The position numbers and the translations under genes were made by a program. From Bacillus sp. MRMR6 (GTDB lineage Bacteria; Bacillota; Bacilli; Bacillales; Cytobacillaceae), in NCBI RefSeq assembly GCF_001940785.1, contig NZ_MSLS01000023.1:16128-80127 (forward strand): DNA of 64,000 bases. The letters are read 5' to 3'. The notes under the pieces are model-generated. The model did no database searches. It saw nothing but the letters and a program-made list of their open reading frames with translations, and had not been told where the DNA came from. This document shows, in pieces, positions 1 through 8,900 of this stretch. The stretch's first letter is position 1. Each line of letters begins with the position of its first letter.

Positions 1-6
1 GCTCAA

Positions 7-1254
7 ATGGGTGTTAACGATTACTCGCTAGTAGACAAGTTCATCCTCTTAAAAGAGACATTTCATGTGCCTCTGCTTTTCGTCAGCCCTGAAGGTAAGA
101 TTATTCATGAAGACTTACATGATCATGGTCTAAATCCTCTAAATGAAAATCAAAAAGAAAAGTTCTTTAACCCATTAAACTTTGACCCTGGTAAAATATT
201 CAGTTTTCCAGTCATTAAAAAATCGGTGTTTTCAGAGAAAGTGATCTTAATCAGCGTCATCCAGGAAGAAGTATTTCAGGGAACCTTGCTGATTGGACCT
301 ACACTTCCACATCCACTATCCGAGGATGTCATTAGGGGCATGATCAATGACTGGCGGGCTTATTTTTATCAAGAAAAGGTCTTTCATTATTTCATGTCTT
401 TGCCGATTATCGAAACGAACCAATTGATCAATATAAGTATTTTTGCCAATCTACTGTTTAATCACGAACTGCTTGCTGCTCAATCAGTGATTACGTCTGA
501 AATTCATGAAGCGGCGGAAGAGAAGGAAAAGAGTCAACAAGTGAACTTAGCGGTATCGGAGAATTTGCAAGCGAACACCTTGCATCCCGACCATTTATTC
601 GAGAAGGAAATTTTATCTGTCATCAGGGAAGGAAGAGTCGAGGATTTAAAGGATTTCCCCTTTGTGAAAGAAGAAGAGGTTGCTAATCTGCTATCTAAAT
701 CAAGCTTTATTCGTTCGGTAAAATATCATATTATCACCTTAATCACCTTAGTTTCCAGAGCTTCCATTGAAGGCGGAGTGCACGAAGAGATTGCTTTTTC
801 CTTACATGACCGCTTTATCCTGCAGTTGGAGGATTTGAATCGCTTAGATGAGATTAGAAGCTTAGCGAGGGACGTTCTTTATACATTTGCCGAAAAGGTA
901 AAACAGGTAAAAGATGACCGGTTTTCGACGACGATTACACTCTGCAAGGACTATATTTTTAGACATATCTACGAAGAAATCAGCCATGATGAAATAGCGA
1001 ATAAGGTCCAATTAAACGCAAAATACTTGTCCCGTCTATTTAAAAAAGAAGTAGGAATCACGGTCAGCGAATACATTCAACAAACCAAAATAGACGAAGC
1101 CAAAAAGCTGCTCGCCTTTAGTAAAACCCCTATTCCAGAAATATGTTCCATGCTAAACTTCAACGACCAAAGCTACTTCACAAAAGTATTCAAAAAAATC
1201 GTCGGAGTAACACCAAAAAAATACCGAGAAACACACCATCTTTTAGAAAAGTGA
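7..1254 (+). CDS. AraC-family transcriptional regulator with N-terminal sensor region
   Basis: A 415-residue regulator. The C-terminal ~105 residues (about 308-412) form a typical AraC double helix-turn-helix, with the patterns ISHDEIANKVQLNAKYLSRLFKKE and, in the second HTH, FNDQSYFTKVFKK followed by VGVTPKKYR. The first ~300 residues carry no domain I can name; they resemble the long sensor halves of Bacillus AraC proteins. The frame is open to the window edge, so the true start could lie upstream of the ATG used here, and no ribosome binding site can be judged. The stop codon is the TGA in the outer GTGAC end of a palindromic repeat. Its target is unknown; the convergent MFS gene is only a neighbour. 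Confidence 0.85.
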   Translation: MGVNDYSLVDKFILLKETFHVPLLFVSPEGKIIHEDLHDHGLNPLNENQKEKFFNPLNFDPGKIFSFPVIKKSVFSEKVILISVIQEEVFQGTLLIGPTLPHPLSEDVIRGMINDWRAYFYQEKVFHYFMSLPIIETNQLINISIFANLLFNHELLAAQSVITSEIHEAAEEKEKSQQVNLAVSENLQANTLHPDHLFEKEILSVIREGRVEDLKDFPFVKEEEVANLLSKSSFIRSVKYHIITLITLVSRASIEGGVHEEIAFSLHDRFILQLEDLNRLDEIRSLARDVLYTFAEKVKQVKDDRFSTTITLCKDYIFRHIYEEISHDEIANKVQLNAKYLSRLFKKEVGITVSEYIQQTKIDEAKKLLAFSKTPIPEICSMLNFNDQSYFTKVFKKIVGVTPKKYRETHHLLEK

Positions 1255-1312
1255 CGCAGGGACGGTTCTACTGCTTCCTTAAGGAAGCAGTAGAACCGTC
1301 CCTGCGTGTCAC
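1251..1312. repeat. Full palindromic GGGACGGTTCT element between convergent genes
   Basis: Perfect inverted repeat with arms GGGACGGTTCTACTGCTTCC and its complement around a TTAA centre, extended outward by GC, A/G and GTGAC/GTCAC ends. The TGA in each end is the stop codon of the adjacent convergent gene (AraC at 1252-1254, MFS at 1309-1311). It could act as a bidirectional transcript-end hairpin, but lacks a T-run on either side. Confidence 0.95.
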
Positions 1313-2595
1313 CTACGAGACCAGACTACTACTGGAATGAGTAATAAGGATAAAACCCCTCCAATAAATGATAATGTGAGGAAGCTTGAACCTGCTACGA
1401 TCACTCCGGACATGGCTCCTCCAGCAGCTCCTGACAAGGCAACGAAAACATCGATAGATCCTTGCGTTTTAGCTCGTGTGGCTGTGCTAGTTGAATCAAC
1501 AATAAGTGCAGTCCCGCTGATCAAACCGAAATTCCATCCTAATCCTAGTAAAGAAAGGGCAATGATTAGAAGAACGATAGAATCCCCTGGTGCAAATGCT
1601 GAGACCAAGCCTGCCAGAAGCAGCGTAGTTCCAGCAGCAATCGCCATCGCAGTACGCCCCAACTTATCAACAAGGACACCTGTTACCAATGAAGGAAGAT
1701 ACATGGCACCGATATGAAATCCAATCACAAGACCAACGGCCCCCAAGCTATGTCCATGATGCATCATATGAACGGGTGTCATGGTCATAATTGCTACCAT
1801 AACAATTTGCGTCAGAACCATGATCGTTGCCCCAACGAAGATGCCTCTTTTGTTTTCTGTCTGTTCACTTGCTGCCAAATGACCTTTATCACTAGATTCC
1901 TGGTTGGCCGCTTCGATCGATCTTGCGATTATTAATGGATCTGGACGAAGCATGATGAAAAGAACAACACCTGCTAAGATATAGGCTGCTGCTCCCAAAA
2001 TGAAAGGACCAGCAAGAGAGGGAACACCAATAGACATAGCGAAATTCCCCATTACACTAACCAGATTTGGACCTGCAACGGCACCAAATGTGGTAAAGAC
2101 CATTGTCATACTAATAGCCGTCGCTCGCTGTTTACGATTTGCTAGGTCTGTACCTGCATATCGAGCTTGTAAATTGGTGGCTGACCCTGCACCATAAACC
2201 AGCAGGGAAGTAAATAAAAGGAAAACACTATTGATGATGGCTGCCATGATGACTCCGATTGCTCCAACTCCACCGATTATAAAACCCGTTGTTAGACCTG
2301 TCCGTCGCCCAAACGCTTGCGAAAGTCTCCCAACAAATAAAGCTGCTCCTGCCGACCCTAAAGTCAGTAAAGCGGAAGGAAGTCCAGCATACGCATCCGT
2401 ACCGAGCATTTGCTTTGCAAGAAGTGCCCCCACCGTAACGCCTGCTGCTAACCCTGCACCGCCAAAAACCTGTGAAATACTGACAACAAATAAGGTACGC
2501 TTGTATAACGATTGTTGTTTTTCTGAAGAATCAACGTAGCTTTGCAACAAGGCTGTTTGGGCCTCTAACGCTTTTACACTATCTTTCTGCACCAT
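1309..2595 (-). CDS. MFS transporter
   Basis: A 428-residue membrane protein with about 12 hydrophobic segments after a ~30-residue charged N-terminus. The loop between TM2 and TM3 has the MFS-like GRLSQAFGRRTG signature, and the mid-protein loop has VDKLGRTAM, as in the duplicated half. It is probably a proton-driven exporter or importer of a small molecule; the substrate cannot be told. A GGGGGG purine run precedes the ATG. The C-terminus ends at a TGA in the outer end of the palindromic repeat, so the last residues may have been set by repeat insertion. A MocR fragment lies just upstream on the same strand and may be the relic of its regulator. Confidence 0.85.
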   Translation of the reverse strand: MVQKDSVKALEAQTALLQSYVDSSEKQQSLYKRTLFVVSISQVFGGAGLAAGVTVGALLAKQMLGTDAYAGLPSALLTLGSAGAALFVGRLSQAFGRRTGLTTGFIIGGVGAIGVIMAAIINSVFLLFTSLLVYGAGSATNLQARYAGTDLANRKQRATAISMTMVFTTFGAVAGPNLVSVMGNFAMSIGVPSLAGPFILGAAAYILAGVVLFIMLRPDPLIIARSIEAANQESSDKGHLAASEQTENKRGIFVGATIMVLTQIVMVAIMTMTPVHMMHHGHSLGAVGLVIGFHIGAMYLPSLVTGVLVDKLGRTAMAIAAGTTLLLAGLVSAFAPGDSIVLLIIALSLLGLGWNFGLISGTALIVDSTSTATRAKTQGSIDVFVALSGAAGGAMSGVIVAGSSFLTLSFIGGVLSLLLIPVVVWSRR

Positions 2596-2696
2596 TCTCT
2601 ACCCCCCCTTTTCTAGGAACAAACCTCCAACTGATTTGAATCATCATAACACGCACTAAAAAGCCATACAATACGAGAATTGTATGGCAAACAATA

Positions 2697-3065
2697 TTAG
2701 CTAATTTCGTTAAGCAAACATTTAAGGATCATCAAACCGTTCTCAAGCTCATCGAGCGTTTTCGGTGCACAGACAGACAGCCTTACAGCTCTTTCTGGAC
2801 AACTATTTCCAACGACAAAACGTTCAGCCCCATACACTTGTACTCCCTGCTGTGCAGCTATCGTTTCAAATTCAGCACCTGTAATCTTGCCTGGTAATAG
2901 CAACCAACGAAAGATGCCTGTTTCATCGCCTAAACACGTATAGTTACCCAAATATCGATTTACGATTTGGTTTCTGCGAATGGTCTGTTCCCGATGACCC
3001 TCAATTAACACTTCAAATTGATTCGATACAATCGTCCGTGCGGTAAGTTCTGCTAATAAGGGGAA
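2697..3065 (-). pseudogene. C-terminal fragment of a MocR/GntR-type PLP-dependent regulator
   Basis: About 120 codons match the end of the aminotransferase-like domain of MocR regulators: PLLAELTARTI, then FRWLLLPGKITGAEFE, then ERFVVGNSCPERAVRLSV, then a helical tail ending NGLMILKCLLNEIS. The reading frame continues upstream of the first ATG (3011) to about 3065 and is then lost. The DNA-binding wHTH and the PLP-lysine half are missing, whereas intact family members are ~450-480 residues. I read this as a truncated pseudogene. A second, much shorter relic of a related gene is at 20474-20527. Confidence 0.75.
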
Positions 3066-3075
3066 CCGATTATAT

Positions 3076-3297
3076 TTAAATTATAAAGTGCCTTTGAAAT
3101 AGGACATACTTCCCAATTAGAAATAGTATAATGACAATCATACTAATGATGGGTAATCTAGTTAATAACACAATCCATAACAGAACCCCACTGTCTATAG
3201 TGAAAAATGATTGAATAATCGTATTCTCTGGTTCTATAAGATCATAATACGATGTGGCCATTATTGCATAAGCCAAAACAATCGTTATACTAATCAA
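3076..3297 (-). CDS. Possible small membrane protein (uncertain)
   Basis: A 73-codon frame from a TTG codon, with two hydrophobic segments (about residues 1-15 and 36-60) separated by a polar loop, ending in basic KYVLFQRHFII. No convincing ribosome binding site precedes the TTG. An ATG in another frame at about 3317 would give a better start if a one-base shift occurred, so it may be broken. No family is recognised. It sits between the MocR relic and soxA in a stretch that looks degraded. Confidence 0.3.
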   Translation of the reverse strand: MISITIVLAYAIMATSYYDLIEPENTIIQSFFTIDSGVLLWIVLLTRLPIISMIVIILFLIGKYVLFQRHFII

Positions 3298-3481
3298 ATT
3301 TTCATCAACTTTCCCATCTACATAACCCCTATGCTATTTAACATCCTTTTCTTCCATCTTTTCTATCAAATACCCATTGTGACGCCTTAAAGTAAAATTC
3401 TACTATTTTTTCAAAAAACCTTCTCCACCAACCAAAGTCAGTTGCTCTTGTCGTTAGGCTTCCTTAGTTAAAGTGTACACC

Positions 3482-3511
3482 TTCACATGGTTCAATTTTT
3501 AAGAGTATAAT
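3482..3511 (+). promoter_or_regulatory. Sigma-A-type promoter for soxA
   Basis: TTCACA (3482-3487) and TATAAT (3506-3511) with an 18-bp spacer, 47 bp upstream of the soxA start. Seen in sequence; activity is inferred. Confidence 0.5.
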
Positions 3512-3557
3512 GGAGATATTTTTAGTATGAATATTAAGATAAATGGAGGTTAATAGG

Positions 3558-4709
3558 ATGACGTATGATGTAATCATCATTGGGGCAGGTTCAATGGGAA
3601 TGGCAGCGGGATATTATTTATCCAAGCGTGGGAAAAAAACCTTATTACTAGATTCTTTTAGCCCCCCTCACAACAAAGGGAGCCACCACGGAGAAACAAG
3701 GATTATCCGCTATGCATATGCCGAAGGTGAGGAATATGTCCCCTTTATTCTTAAAGCACGTGATTTATGGACTGAATTAGAAAGAATGACAGGTAAGCAA
3801 TTATTAATCCCAACCGGGGTTCTCAGTGTTGGGAATAGAGAGTCTGATTTTCTTAAAAATGTGATCGCTAGTTCTAATAAGTATTCATTACCGCTCGAAG
3901 TCTTGGAACCACTCGACGTGCAAAACCGCTGGCCGCACGTTACGATACCGAGAGATTTTGTTGGCTGTTTTGAACCTACTTCAGGAGTCCTTAAATGTGA
4001 GGAGAGTATTAAAGCGTATCAAGAGCTTGCTGAAATGAACGGTGCTACGATTCAGATTAATAGCAGAGTAAAAGAAATCATGATTCATAATGAAAAAGTA
4101 ACGGTCAAAACAGACGATAAAACGTTTTACTCAGATGCGTTGGTTGTTTCAGCAGGTGCATGGTCCGGTGACCTCCTTTCTATGTTAGATTTGGAACTCC
4201 CTCTTACACCAATAAGAAAGACCTTTGCTTGGTTTGATGCGGATGAAAATCTCTATCGTTCGAACAGCTTTCCAGCATTTGCATTTGAGACACCTCAAGG
4301 ACTTTATTATGGATTTCCAAGTATTGATGGGGCCGGTTTGAAGGTTGGTCGTCATGACGGGGGAGACCCAATCCATCCGGATCAGGAAATGTTAGGATTT
4401 GGAGCATTAGCAGAGGATGAAGGAGATTTGGTGCATTTCTTAGAACACTATATCCCTGATATTGGACAGTTAAAGTATGGGAAAACCTGCATGTATACCG
4501 TTACCCCTGATGAAAAATTTATTATAGACCTGCATCCCAAGTATTCCAATGTTGCGATTGCAGCAGGCTTCTCCGGCCACGGATTCAAATTTAGCAGTGC
4601 AGTCGGACAAGCCCTAAGCAATTTAATCACCTCAGGAAAAAACGACATCGATATTTCTCAGTTCTCACTCAATCGATTTAAGCACAGGGACGGTTCTACT
4701 GCTTCCTAA
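3558..4709 (+). CDS. soxA: Monomeric sarcosine oxidase
   Basis: A 383-residue FAD enzyme that oxidises N-methyl amino acids such as sarcosine to glycine, formaldehyde and H2O2 in the cytoplasm. The Rossmann motif VIIIGAGSMGMAAGYYL starts at residue 5, the active-site stretch GSHHGETRIIRYAYAEG is at 41-57, and Cys311 in YGKTCMYTVTPDEKF matches the cysteine that binds FAD covalently in Bacillus MSOX. The start at 3558 is preferred over the in-frame ATG at 3543 because GGAGG (3545-3549) then becomes the ribosome binding site. Oddity: the final residues HRDGSTAS are encoded by a palindromic repeat and the TAA lies exactly in that repeat's loop, so the native tail has been replaced. Confidence 0.88.
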   Translation: MTYDVIIIGAGSMGMAAGYYLSKRGKKTLLLDSFSPPHNKGSHHGETRIIRYAYAEGEEYVPFILKARDLWTELERMTGKQLLIPTGVLSVGNRESDFLKNVIASSNKYSLPLEVLEPLDVQNRWPHVTIPRDFVGCFEPTSGVLKCEESIKAYQELAEMNGATIQINSRVKEIMIHNEKVTVKTDDKTFYSDALVVSAGAWSGDLLSMLDLELPLTPIRKTFAWFDADENLYRSNSFPAFAFETPQGLYYGFPSIDGAGLKVGRHDGGDPIHPDQEMLGFGALAEDEGDLVHFLEHYIPDIGQLKYGKTCMYTVTPDEKFIIDLHPKYSNVAIAAGFSGHGFKFSSAVGQALSNLITSGKNDIDISQFSLNRFKHRDGSTAS

Positions 4710-4730
4710 AGGAAGCAGTAGAACCGTCCC
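4687..4730. repeat. Full palindromic GGGACGGTTCT element inside the end of soxA
   Basis: Two perfect 20-bp arms (4687-4706 and 4711-4730) around a TAAA loop. The left arm is translated as the C-terminus of SoxA and the loop supplies its TAA stop. Confidence 0.95.
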
Positions 4731-4746
4731 CGCATTTCCATGAAAC

Positions 4747-5544
4747 CTATATCACATTTGAGTTAAATGAACGAAACAGATAATGATTAATAAACTCCGC
4801 TAATCCATCATGTTCGTGGTGTCCTGTCACATAATCAGCGACTGCTTTTACCTCATCACTGGCGTTCCCCATGGCTACACCCATACCGACATGTCGAAGC
4901 ATCTCTATATCATTAGGCCCGTCACCAATGGCAATCACTTCACTTGGACTAATTCGTAAATCACGTATAATGCTTTTTATTGCCGACCACTTGGAAACGT
5001 TCTGCGCAACTAACTCAAAGCCGTCATCCCAATTGATGACATCTGCTTCCTTTTTAAACAAAGCGGAAAATTCAGGACTAGGTTCACCTGTCCGAACACT
5101 AATTTTTAGTACATCTTGATAATCTGCCTTTCGTAGATCACCAATATACCGCGGCGGAATTTTCCCTACTTTCGTCCAATAATCGATTTCTTCATTGGTT
5201 TCCTTACAATACAGCCCATTCGCAGTATGGATAATAACATTACAAGGATTTTCAGTAGTCAAATGGTGAAATCTTTCTTCATTTACTTGGACGGTTCGCA
5301 TTTGCGTAACTCTTCCTGTCCCTGCATCGTGAATAGCAGCACCATTCAAACAAATCATCGGCGTGTCTAACCCTACTTCTTTATGGTAAGGAGCGGTCAC
5401 CTCATAGTGTCGGCCAGTCGCTAGAAAAACCTTGACCCCTTTCTTCATAAGCCTGTAAATCGATTGCATATTTCGATTGGAAATATGGTTTGAGGATTTT
5501 AACAGTGTACCATCCATATCAATAAATATTGCCCGTACATGCAT
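4747..5544 (-). CDS. Cof-type HAD-superfamily phosphatase
   Basis: A 265-residue HAD hydrolase of the Cof/YwpJ type, which dephosphorylates sugar phosphates or similar small substrates. Motif I is FIDMDGTLL (nucleophile Asp9, acid/base Asp11), motif II is in VFLATGR, motif III is the conserved Lys near KWSAIKSII, and motif IV is IGDGPNDIEML, the set expected for an active enzyme. The C2-type cap lies between motifs II and III. The ATG follows a GAGGAGG ribosome binding site. It is convergent with soxA across a palindromic repeat and appears to be a single gene. Substrate unknown. Confidence 0.85.
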   Translation of the reverse strand: MHVRAIFIDMDGTLLKSSNHISNRNMQSIYRLMKKGVKVFLATGRHYEVTAPYHKEVGLDTPMICLNGAAIHDAGTGRVTQMRTVQVNEERFHHLTTENPCNVIIHTANGLYCKETNEEIDYWTKVGKIPPRYIGDLRKADYQDVLKISVRTGEPSPEFSALFKKEADVINWDDGFELVAQNVSKWSAIKSIIRDLRISPSEVIAIGDGPNDIEMLRHVGMGVAMGNASDEVKAVADYVTGHHEHDGLAEFINHYLFRSFNSNVI

Positions 5545-5763
5545 TTAATCTGCCTCCTCATCGAGTAGTAAACCAATCATATCATCTGAATATTAATTCC
5601 TTGTAAAGTCTGTGTACGGATTTGATATAGTTAATGAGGTCCCTGCACCACTTCATTTCCGACGCAAAAAGAGCATGAAGAGTGGTTAGAACTTCATTTA
5701 AAATAGGCACTTCATCTAGTACCAAAGTAAGAGGACCGAAACTTCCTCGTGCACCCAAAAAAA

Positions 5764-5853
5764 GGAACACGAGAACCGTCCCCGTGTAACACCCGTGTAA
5801 CACCACCCCAAAAAGGTGCACGAGAACCGTCCCCATGTCGAACCCATGTCGAA
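5764..5853. repeat. Two single-arm copies of the GGGACGGTTCT element with 11-bp tandem duplications
   Basis: AGAACCGTCCC occurs at about 5773-5783 and 5824-5834. Each is followed by an 11-bp unit repeated twice: CCCGTGTAACA at 5781-5802 and CCCATGTCGAA at 5852 backwards to 5832-5853. The rest of the 413-bp gap 5545-5957 holds no gene I can support except the promoter and mini-ORF listed separately. Confidence 0.85.
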
Positions 5854-5864
5854 TTTACCGAAAT

Positions 5865-5893
5865 TTTACACTATTCTTAATTTCTCTTAATAA
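5865..5893 (+). promoter_or_regulatory. Candidate sigma-A promoter for the wall-anchored protein
   Basis: TTTACA (5865-5870), 17-bp spacer, TAATAA (5888-5893), 65 bp upstream of the GTG start. The -10 is imperfect. Confidence 0.4.
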
Positions 5894-5920
5894 TAGGTCG
5901 TTATGCTAATAGGGAGGTAT

Positions 5921-5947
5921 ATGCCTACACTATTGAATTGTTTATGA
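5921..5947 (+). CDS. Possible 8-codon leader ORF (MPTLLNCL)
   Basis: An ATG with AGGGAGG just upstream (5911-5917; spacing is tight) opens an eight-codon frame. Its TGA overlaps the AGGAGG ribosome binding site (5947-5952) of the large downstream gene, so a terminating ribosome could couple or block translation. It could also be chance. Confidence 0.25.
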   Translation: MPTLLNCL

Positions 5948-5957
5948 GGAGGTACTT

Positions 5958-8900
5958 GTGAAAAAGACGAAAAGAAAATCCACCCACAAGAAAAAAGGAC
6001 TTGCTGTGACGGCTTCGCTTGTTATTTTCGCTTCAAATTTGAGTTTATCCGTTCCGTCCCAGGTCACTTTTGCAGAGGGCAACTCAACAGGAACCGTGAT
6101 ACAGGAGAATGAAAATGAGGTTCAGGTCATCTCTCCTCCTACGCCAACTGAGGAAATGCCGCAAACTACAGTAGACCAGCAAAACATGGAAGAGCAAACC
6201 ATCGAAGAACAGCAAGAGATTACATCGGAGCCGCTAGAAGAAGACCCAGAATCCGTAGAAACACAACAGTCTGCTGTCCCTGAACCACAAGAAGATATCA
6301 TTGAAAAACAAGAAGTAGATTACCAGTCTCTCCCATCCCTTCTGATTACGGAAATCATGCCAAATAATGCAGGAGCGGATGACTATGAATATTTCGAGGT
6401 ATACAATAACACGAATCAACCGGTCTTATTAGACCATTTCACCTTCAGTCTTCGCTATACAGATGGAAGCGGAACAGCAGATGTAGACATGACATTTGCT
6501 CCTGTTACCCTCGAACCAAAGGAGACAATGGTATTCTGGCATAATTCGAACCATAAAACCGTGGAGGATTTCAACAGTCATTATCAAACCAATGTGCCAA
6601 CCGACAAAATGGTCCAAATCGACGGAGCACCTAATTTTTATAACGGCGGCAATCGAGCCGTCGTCATCAAAGACACGAATGGAAATGACCTGGTCCTAGC
6701 CAACTATTTACTAGACGATATAGCAAGTGGTCTTGTAGTTCAATACCAATACCCGGCGAATGGTATCGAAATGACCAAGCTCGCAACAAAAACACAGCCA
6801 ACACCAGGCACTCTTGTTCCCGAGCAAGTTCCAGCCCAAGAGGTCATAACAGCGGGACATCAAGCACCAGTGATTACCCATACTCCCGTTACAGAAGCAA
6901 ATAATTCAGACGATCTCGTCATATCCGCACAAATTACGGATGATCATGATGATCTCTCTGCCTCTGTTTACTATCAAACAGAACCGGGAACTGATTTTAT
7001 AAAAATAAAAATGGCCCAAGTGGCTAATCAAACGTATGAGGCAATCATTCCTAGAAACTCTTTGACTACCAATAAACTAAGCTATTACATAGAAGCAAGC
7101 GACCAAAACAACCGTGTTGCTTTTTCAAAAGAAAACCCGATGGAAGTGGCGATCAAAACCCCAGAGAAAATTGATTACAATGCCATTCCACCGTTATTGA
7201 TTACGGAGATTTCACCTAACTCCGCTGGCGGCGGTACAGATTACTATGAATACTTTGAGCTTCATAACAACAGTGATCAACCGCAAGTGTTAACCAATTA
7301 TTCATTCATTTATTACTACACAGACACTGGAAAAGAACTGCCTTTTCAAATACCTGCCACCACCATTGAACCAGGCGAAACACTCGTTTTCTGGTTTAAT
7401 AATGGCCAGAAAATGCTGGCTGAGTTTAACCAGCATTTTCAAACGGCTCTAACAGCAAACCAAGTCATCGAGTTTACCGACACCTTCCCTGGCTTTGCTA
7501 ACGGCGGCAACCGAGCACTTGTATTAAAAAATCAACAAGGGGCAGAAGTCATTTCAGCTAGTTATTTAGGAAGTGATAATGATAATACGGGAGCAGGTAT
7601 TCAATATAAATTCCCATTCTCAGGTACAGTAATGGAAAAGCTGCAAGGATTAGCCGCTCCGATGCCAGGTTCAACGAGTAGTGACCAGGTTCCTGAAGTA
7701 CCTGTCCATATCCCAGAACCCGCCAAAGATACAGTGGCACCGGTCATTGACCATACACCGGTGCAAGAAAGTGAAGCTTTTTTACCAATAAAGATTGAGG
7801 CCAAGGTAACGGACAATCTGTCCGTACCGCTCGTCACCCTCTATTACAAGGAACAAACGGCTGAGCATTTCACTGTATTATCAATGAATCCAAGCCCAGA
7901 AGACGCAAACCTCTTTACAGCAGAGATTCCGGCAGCAAGCGTCTCCGATGATGTCACATACTACATCGAAGCAACCGATGGCGCCAACGTGGAAACCTCA
8001 ACAGAAAACACCATTCTGGTAAAAGAGCAGAACATTGATTATAACAAGGTTCCATACCTGCTAGTGACCGAATTGGTGCCGGATTCATCGAATGTTGGGA
8101 CAGCCGACGGCTATGAGTTTATCGAAATCTACAACAATAGCAATAAAGAGATTAATTTTAAAGATTACAAGTTGTATTATCGTTACGGAACGGACCCTGG
8201 TACGGATGTAGTATGGCCTTCGGTTCCTGAGGAAGTCACCATTCCTGCCGGAGAAACACTCACATTCTGGATCATCAACGACCAAAATACAGAAAAAACA
8301 GTAGCTGATTTCAATGCCCATTATGGGGAAAATCTCGTTGAAAACCAAAACATTGTCCGGATTTACACGGGTGGGATGGCAAACAGCAGCATGCGCGGCC
8401 TGGTGATTGGGACAAACACGCATAAAGAAATTGCCCTTGCCTACTACAATGACGCACCAAATGTTGACGATACCATTGCCAATAAAGGGATCATGTACAG
8501 CTATCCCCTCGATCAGTCGACACAGCAAAATAAACTGATGATTGACAACGCGTCTCCTGGTAAAGTGGAGGCCAATCAGGTTCCAAAACAACGTGTTCAA
8601 TTGCCAGAGGATACCCTTGCTCCTATTATTGATAATCGAACAGCTATAACAGAAACCTCTGAGAAAGAAAATATCAGGATTGTCGCCGATGTAAAAGACG
8701 ACCAAGAGGTCAAATCTGTCCGCTTGTTTTATAAAATTTCCGGACAATCAGACTATCAAATGCAAATATTACAAAAAGATACCCACGATTCGCTTTATCA
8801 CTCGATCATCCCCTCACCTGAGATCATCGGGAAAGAGGAAGTCGACTATTATTTCGTCGCCTCTGACGGAACAAATGAACAAACCAGTGAGCACAAGCAA

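Noticed and set aside
1251..1312. Full palindromes as ordinary rho-independent terminators
   Set aside because: Most copies lack a T-run after the stem; only the rearranged copy at 13483-13519 looks like a standard terminator.
5582..5836. An 84-codon minus-strand frame between the HAD gene and the surface-protein gene
   Set aside because: Most of it consists of the two single-arm repeats with tandem duplications; no ribosome binding site.
8085..8747. A 220-codon frame on the minus strand inside the giant surface-protein gene
   Set aside because: It mirrors the coding strand, has no ribosome binding site or recognisable domain, and overlaps a lamin-tail domain and linker of a well-supported gene.
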